This document shows positions 54,536-63,281 of a DNA stretch of 64,000 nucleotides, piece after piece. The stretch comes from Monoplex corrugatus (Eukaryota; Mollusca; Gastropoda; Littorinimorpha; Ranellidae): NCBI GenBank assembly GCA_030674185.1, contig CM060306.1, forward strand, positions 33,876,981-33,940,980. Reading direction: 5' to 3'. Both the position numbers and the translations under genes were made by a program. The notes under the pieces are model-generated. The model saw only the letters and a program-made list of their open reading frames with translations, searched no databases and had not been told where the DNA came from. The stretch's first letter is position 1. Each line of letters begins with the position of its first letter.

Positions 54536-57500
54536 ATTTGTGAGTGTGTGTCCAGTTACATGAAAGTTATTGTGCAGTGTGAGAGTGTGTGTGCATGTGT
54601 ATGTGTTTGGTGTGTGCACTTCTTTGTGCAAATGTGTGCAGACATATGTGTGTGTGTGAGTATGTGTAAGGTGACAATCACATAAAATTGTTGCAATTCA
54701 TGTATCTTACGTTGATATTTCTTTATGTGAATGATGACCATATTTACATTTCTCAATAACAGTTAATAAAGTTGACAATAACAATCAATAAAGTTGATTT
54801 GACAATAATGGTTAATAAAGTTAATTGACAATAACGGTTAATAAAGTTGATTTGACAATAACGGTGAATAAAGTTGATTTGACAATAACAGTAAATAAAG
54901 TTAATTGGACAATAACGGTTAATAAAAGTTTTGACAATAACAGTAAATAAAGTTGATTTGACAATAACGGTTAATAAAGTTGATTTGACAATAACAGTAA
55001 ATGAAGTTGATTTGACAATAATGGTTGATAAAAATGATTTGACAATAATGGTTAATAAAGCTGATTTGACAACAACGGGTAATAAAAATGATTTGACAAT
55101 AACGGTTAATAAAGTTGATGTGACAATAACAGTAAATAAAGTTGATTTGACAATAACAGTAAATAAAGTTGACCTGATAATAACAGTAAATAAAGTTAAT
55201 TGGACAATAACGGTTAACAAAAATGATTTGACAATAACGGTTAATAAAGTTGATTTGACAATAACAGTAAATAAAGTTGATTTGACAATAACGGTTAATA
55301 AAAATGATTTGACAATAACAGTAAATAAAGTTGATTTGACAATAACCGTTAATAAAAATGATTTGACAATAACAGTAAATAAAGTTGATTTGACAATAAC
55401 GGTTAACAAAAACAATTTGACAATAACAGTAAATAAAGTTGATTTGACAATAACAGTAAATAAAGTTGATTTGACAATAATGGTTAATAAAGTTGATTTG
55501 ACAATAACAGTAAATAAAGTTGATTTGACAATAACGGTTAATAAAAATGATTTGACAATAATGGTTAATAAAGTTGATTTGACAATAACCATTAATAAAG
55601 TTGATCTGACAATAACAGTTAATAAAGTTGATTTGACAATAACGGTTAATAAAAATGATTTGCCAATAACGATCAATAAAGTTGATTTGATAATAATGGT
55701 TAACATTAATAAAGTTAATTGACAATAATGGTTAATAAAGTTGATTTGACAATAACGGTTAATAAAAATGATTTGACAATAACGATCAATAAAGTTGATT
55801 TGATAATAATGGTTAATAAAGTTAATTGACAGTAACGGTTAATAAAGTTGATTTGACAATAACAGTGAATAAAGTTGATTTGGCAATAACGTTGATTTGA
55901 CAATAACAGTAAATAAAGTTGATTTGACAATAACGGTTAATAAAGTTGATTTGACAATAACGGTTAATAAAAATGATTTGACAATAACGGTTGATAAAGT
56001 TGATGTGGCAATAACAGTAAATAACGTTGATTTGACAATAACAGCAAATAAAGTTGATTTGACAATAACAGTAAATAAAGTTGATTTGACAATAACAGTA
56101 AATAAAGTTGATTTGACAATAACAGTAAATAAAGTTGATTTGACAATAACGGTTAATATAGTTGATTTGACAATAACAGTTTAAATAAAGTTGATTTGAC
56201 AATAACAATAAAGTTGATTTGACAATAACAATAAATAAAGTTGATTTGACAATAACAGTAAATAAAGTTGATGTGACAATAACAGTTAATACAAATGATT
56301 TGACAATAACAGTTACTAAAGTTTATTTGACTCCAACCTGTCACAGGGTCAGTGTGGATGCCTCCAATGGGCAATACAGCACCGGTCTGGGGGTGAAGGG
56401 TCATGGCCAGGATGGGAACGTGAAGGCCACAACCAGGGTCAGACATGGGTGCTCCAAAGCGAAGGTCACTCTTGTTCTGTAGGGGTTTCAGTTTGGTCTG
56501 CACAGGGGTGCCAGTATGTGGGTTTGTAGGATACGGCACAAATGGGATGAAGGGCTCTTCTGATCTGGCTGCTTCACCTGCCACAACATGAAAGTAAAAC
56601 ACTAGATGAGAGAGTTCTGTACATCTTTTCATGCAAGTGAAGGTAGATAATTCACCATATTAAACTTACTCCGGAATTGAGAGTTTATTCATAGGGGATT
56701 CATCATACTTGGCTTATTCCATATGCATTGCACCCAGTCTGCCATCTGTTGTGTGACAGACTCCTTGAGTCTGCACAAAACCCTATGTGCTGTCAAAGTC
56801 TTGAAACGGAAGGAACGGATGCAGCAGAACAGGATTTCTGAAACCTGAAGCTGACATCACCGGAATGGTTGGAGCATTAAGATGGGCAGTGAACAGTTAG
56901 CTTTTATGTTGCACACTATGATCAACCTCAAGGCACAAGATCTTAGTCCACAGGTCTATTACAAGAACCAGCCACACACTGGAAATTAGAGAAAGGAGAT
57001 TAATACCTGACTCCATTACACTCTATGTGATAAAATTCATCGTCTGCTTGCTCACTGATGAACATTAGTGAGATTCCTTTTACCGTAAACAATAATTTGG
57101 TTCTCTTTATTTTTGACTCTGGACTTGAAAACAACAATTTAAGGTCAGCCGAGAGAGCTGTGTGCATCTAAAATTATCACACAAATGATACTAGACGATG
57201 TAATAAATGCAGTCTGAGACTGTTTTTGACTTGTGACTAAGCACAAACAAACCTAATTCTAAAATATTTTGTCTGTCCTGTTATAAGCTTTTATATGTTC
57301 TGTTGTACACTTCTTTATGTACAGCTTCAAGACATACAGTTATGACACGAAAGCTACTAACTTCAGTACAATATTGAAAGTACTGAAGTACAATCATACC
57401 TGTGAGTGAAAAGAATGTTTTACAAAATATTCTAAGACACAAGAGCATAAAGAAACTGACCCGTTGCAGAATCGACGACAAAGACCAGCCTTGACGTGAT

Positions 57501-60264
57501 GGGGTCAAAAGCCACATTACCCAAAATGGGCAGCACACGGCCAGTCTGAGGATGCACAAAGTGCTCTGAAGGGATGGCAGTTACAGTGCCATCAGCCACC
57601 ATCATCTGGCTCCCTGTCTTAGGATGAAGTAAGCCTGTCTTGTCGTCCACCACCACCGCTGATGAACGCACGCTACCCGACCTGTCAAAGAGTTCATCAC
57701 GGGTGACTGGAGATCTAGAACCACTGACCAACAGTTGACCACCAGTGCCCTGTCCCATAATGCCCCAGGCTCCACACGAACGACATTCGTCTGAAATCTC
57801 CAATGACATTTTCTCAATAAGCAGAGCAACACGATGGTCAACTGCATTGTGCCAGCTGCGATGGAAGTCTCCGTCTGAGTTGGTGAGATCTCCGCTCTGT
57901 AGTTTGGTGGTGTGTTCTCTGAGCATGCGAACTGCTTCACGCATGGAAGACTGGAAGTTCACCTGGTACACAAAACAACAGCATCTTGTTATATTTCAAA
58001 GGCAATCTAAAACATGTCATATAACATTAAAGACACAAACAGAACACAGCTTTACACAATTAAACATTTCTGTTAAAGCAGATTCACAAGATAACATATG
58101 AAACAATCTAATGACATACATATATATTCACCCATCTCTCACAAAGTAACCAAACACCCATGACATGACTGTCAATAACGTAAACCCTCACCTGGTGATT
58201 TTCCCGACCCATCTCATCATCCATCATTATCTGTTCCTGTCTGGCCAGGATGGCTTCAAACTGCTGACCCAGAGCCATTCTTCTCTCCAGTTCTCGCTCA
58301 AGGTCTGACAGTTTTCTGTCATAACTGGCCAGGTCCTCGTCTGTGGCCAGTGCAGACTTGCCATTCAGGTTCATTTTTGCAGCCCACAATCCTAGAAACA
58401 AAAAAATCATTTTGTGTTATAAAAGCTATACATTTTAATGCCGTCGTGCTGATTTGCATTTGATACTTAGACCAATTATTTGTCCATATTTTAGAGCCAT
58501 TTGATACTTAGACCTATTATTTGTCCACATTTTCAAGTCAGATGAAAACAAAGAATATCAAGATTACTAAAAATTACATAAAATATTTAGTGATAGATGA
58601 CAAACTTAAGCCAATGGATTCTGCCCAACCAATTCCTTGTAAAAAAAAACTCATTTAAAAGAACTTTCTTTGCAGACCGTAAATCCGACAAAAGTACGAG
58701 AAATCATTATTCCACCCATAAAAAGGCAGATTTAGAACAACTATGCATGTATGATCTTTTCATACCATCATACTGATTACAAGTCACTAATCTGTTTTGT
58801 ACACAATAAACATGAGACAACCAGTTTGAAAACAAATACAACATAACAGCATGCGCAAACACACACCTAAACTTGCAGTATAATCTAGCTTGTACCTTGT
58901 TCAATCAAGATGTACTCTCTAGAAGTTACTAAACAAACTACATTAATACCTCACATATAAGATGAAATCCAACTTTAAATGAACTGTACCTTTCAAAGAC
59001 TCTGTCTGATTGGCGATACGCTGGTACATCTGTTTGACATTGTCTTTGTGTTGGCCAATGGTCTGGGTGACACTGCGGGACTGTTTGGACAGTGTGTCAT
59101 ACAGGTGTTTAGTTGAGAATCCCTCAAGATCAACTTGACGATCGTAGTCCCAGAACTCGTCATTCTTCACCTCCACTGCACCAGCTGAAATCATAGTGAC
59201 TTCAATGTTAGATAAAATAGTTAAAATTAAGACTTGAGCACTTGGGTTAAAGATAAAATGAAGAGGTGAAAGGGTTAACAAGCTACAAAACAATTCTATA
59301 AACCAACAAAAGATTCTCATCAGCCTGTATGCTTTTTGTGTGTGTTATTCTTCAATGAACTGCACACCTCCATCACTACGTATTTTTTATTTAGATTTGG
59401 AACTCACTTCTAAAATGCAAGAAATAATATATATAATAAAAAAAAAAACACCAACAATAACAAACATAAAGAATGACAAAAATACATATGCACAAACACC
59501 CATCCTCTGAACACTACTTAATGTTCATTACCTCCTAAAATAGCTGAAACACACCAAATACCAACAAAAACAAACACAAAAAATAATGATGACAAATACA
59601 TATACATAGAGTAAATCCACATCCTCCGAACACCAATAAATGTTCACTACCATCCAAAATAGCTGCTCGCCCAGTTCCATCATCACCATCAAGTGGAGCT
59701 CCAGTGACCATCCTCAGGTTGCGGTGATACTTCCTGACTGGGTACACCACTGACCCCTTGCTAGCGTAGTCATCAAAGTTGTAGCGCTGAGTTACAAAGC
59801 GGTAGAACGGGTACATGTATGATGTCTTGGACCAGCCGTATCGACGGAACAATATCTGAAGATAAATCAAAAACATATCTCAGTTCGCTTGATAATGTAG
59901 GCCTTGGCAAACTTTTTTTTGTGTGTATAAGTATTTGTAGTAGTTACAAAAGTTGTTTAATGTCTTCTATCCCTTTTTCAGACTTAAATTTTGAACACAG
60001 TTATTAAAATGTTTGAGAAGTATTTTTATTTCATGGCAGGAAGAAAGGTGGGGATGGGGGTATGTTGGAAGTGGGGTGGTGAACATAAAGCCAGTGTGTA
60101 TTCAGTTGTATGCACAAACAACCCCTCTGCAATTAAATATGATGATCAACCAATGGTACAACTGGTACAATCTATTTCTTTACAAAAAAATCATAATTTT
60201 GGTGGAATACAGACATATGTACACTCACAGAGGAGGAGGAGGAGAGAGAGAGAGAGAGAATGAG

Positions 60265-60298
<34 letters not shown>

Positions 60299-62903
60299 CC
60301 TGAGACAGAGAGAGAAAGAAAAATGAGGAAGTGGTCAGAAAAGAAAGACATCAAAACAACTTCAGTGTAAATCCAATAATATGGAGTGGGTGGGTGTATT
60401 CTACTTGATTGTTGTTTTTTCAGAAAGTGTATTAATTAAATTTCAGAAACATACCAGCAGCAGGATCATGATGATAACAGCCAGGAAGGCACAGCTCAGA
60501 AGAATGAAGATAATGACCCAGTCTGGTTCCTTGAGGATGTCCTGGTTCACTGATATCCCAGTGGCCACAATGGCGCTCGATGTGGTTGGGAAAAATGGAC
60601 CTGTTGTTGAGCACTGAGCATTCTGTGCCATCACTCGCACATACTGCAAGAAAAGACAAAAAGTGTTATTTCCACTGATTATGGTCTAGTTCACAGTTAT
60701 TTTGATTGGTGCCTTTTTTTTTAAGGCAAGACAAAATATTTCAAGGTAAGTAAAGATTGTCCCATAACCCTGAGATTGCAGGGGAGTGAGTTGGTAAAGA
60801 ACTCTTTTTTATTTGTTTAGTTATTTTTTTTAGGATATTGCACTTAGGAAGGTTACCTTTGTGCTCACCTTTTTCTTCGTCCAATTTTCTATGCCATCTT
60901 AATGGCCATAGAAGCTGGCACAGTTTTTTTAGTTTGTTTGTTTTGCTTTCTTTTTTTTTAACAATGCGATGACGATGATGTTGATGAGGATGACAATCAT
61001 GATGCTATGGAGTTCCATACAGGATTGAGACTGCATGACAGGGTTGAACTCTACGCTTACTATCATAATATATCCTGGCATCAACCAGGCCCCACAGATA
61101 TAGACACCTGCGGTGGTGGTCAGAAGATTTGAACAACACCCTCAATGACGCACCTGTAAAGTGGATGAGGCTCAACCGTGTGGTCCCAGTCTTCCCAATG
61201 AGCCCATAGCACGTCCAACTCAGGGAAGGAGTTGGTTAGAGCCGAAAAATCCCACAATGATATATTTTTGAAGGGACTGATGGGGATTTGAACCCACAAC
61301 CTTCCAGTCAATAGTCCGTTGCGTTAACCACTACACACGGCGACTGGTTGTAAAGAATTCAGCTTATGGGAGGGGCCCAGTGGTGTAAAGACACTGTACA
61401 CCTCTACATAGTTACTTTACCACTGCTGCTTTACCTTCCCCAAAACTGAACACAGTCAGGTACCCAATCGCAGGTGGAAGGATGCTATATTTAAGAGGCT
61501 TTCTCAAGCCAGACTATATCTTTGTAGTCAGACTGGAAAATAGGTTCTGTACCTCTACGTCAACCAAACCTACCTCTACATCAACCAGACCTAATATCTT
61601 AATTGCATGGATATTAGTATAGGCTGATGTCATCCACTGGATCATTCCAACCAAATATAAATATTGCTGCCAAAAACTTAAGAAGGTCTGTTTAAGAGTC
61701 AAAAGTTAAGTTAAATGACTGTCTTTCTCTACACAACTGTCCAAACTCCATCCTACTTGTGTTTATTAAGAAGTGTTTGTACTGAAACTGCTGTCATTCT
61801 TCCTAATTTTTCTTTCCCCTTCCCTCCCCCCCCCCCTTTTTTTTTTTAAGTGCTCTGATTTTTCTCAGATACATGTATGCACATTATTTTGCCTACAGTG
61901 CACACAGGGTATGTTGCTGCATGGTCTGCATACTCCACTTTGCTGGGCCTGCATGCTGGGTGTTTTCATGTTTCCACAAGCCTCTGGCAGAGACATGACT
62001 TATGGGATCTTTAATCCAAATATTTGATTCCTGCATGCACGTACACACAAAGGGGATTTAGGTATAAAAGGCCTGCACACAAGTTGACCTGGGAGATCAG
62101 AAAAAATCTCCATTGCTTACAGGCAGGAGGTACCCAGGCAGCATCGAACCCAGAACTTCAGTATGGAAGTCTGACATCTTAACCACTTGACTAAAGCACT
62201 CATGTGAACCTCCAATCTCATACATCCAGGACATAACCAACATCAGTGGCTAAATATTCAAGAAGTTGTCCTCAAAAGTCAAGACAGAGCCATATGGAGG
62301 TGAGTGGCCATGTCACAGAGTGCAGCAGCCAACATTGAACCCAGTGACGCCAACAGGTGAGACAGGTGAGACTCATATGAATGACTACCTCTCTCTTGTT
62401 TTCCCTCCATCTCAGTCTTTTCTTTATCTATTCGTCTGTATATCACTGGTTAATCTGACAATATCTGCGTTTGAAATGAACTGTCTCTATCAAACTGGTG
62501 GTTTGGGTTAATGCTGGTATTTCACAAAAAGCAATTTACTTCGAAAAATTAAAAAGAAAAAAACAAACAATTCCCTCTCTCCCCCTCTGTCATTCTTTTT
62601 TTTTTTTCTCTAACCATTTTCTTGTTGATGTCGGTGCTGAGGTAGAAAGCATAGACTCCAGGGTCAGTGAACTTGAAGGCAAAAAGCGTGGTGGAAGTTG
62701 CCACCTGGGACTGAGCTTCCATCAGTGCACGGAAGCCACCATAGTCAAACTGAGAGTTGGTGTTATACAAATTGTTCCTGCATGATTGAAATACAGATAA
62801 TGTGAACACTTAATTTTCTAAGTAAACTGGTGATGAGCAAAAATAATTATAATTTTTTTTTTATTATGCTTGTGTATAGTTTTCCAGTAACATTTTATTG
62901 TTG

Positions 62904-62980
<77 letters not shown>

Positions 62981-63248
62981 TACACATAATGATAATATAA
63001 CAAAACTTTCTATTTCTATTTTGACACCCTGTCCTCATTACCTGCTCATTTTCAATACATGTTCTCATATCAAGCTTTCAACATGAACAGTTATATCAAC
63101 CACTGCATTGAGGTAGTGTAAAAGAAAGATAAGCTCCAAATGTCCTGTTCTATACATTTACATACATAATTGGTGTTATAATTGAAACACAAGAGTTCAT
63201 GTGAGTGCGCCACATACATACATACATACACAAACACACGCACACACT

Positions 63249-63281
<33 letters not shown>

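Noticed and set aside
54753..56632. Open frames of 317 and 263 codons
   Set aside because: Same artefact in the 27 bp minisatellite; only 56338-56577 is a real exon.
61250..61350. tRNA gene on the minus strand
   Set aside because: Same reasoning: head of SINE family C, followed by a shared non-tRNA body.
62130..62199. tRNA gene on the minus strand
   Set aside because: A and B boxes are present, but no full cloverleaf is seen and the sequence is the head of a dispersed SINE with other copies in the window.
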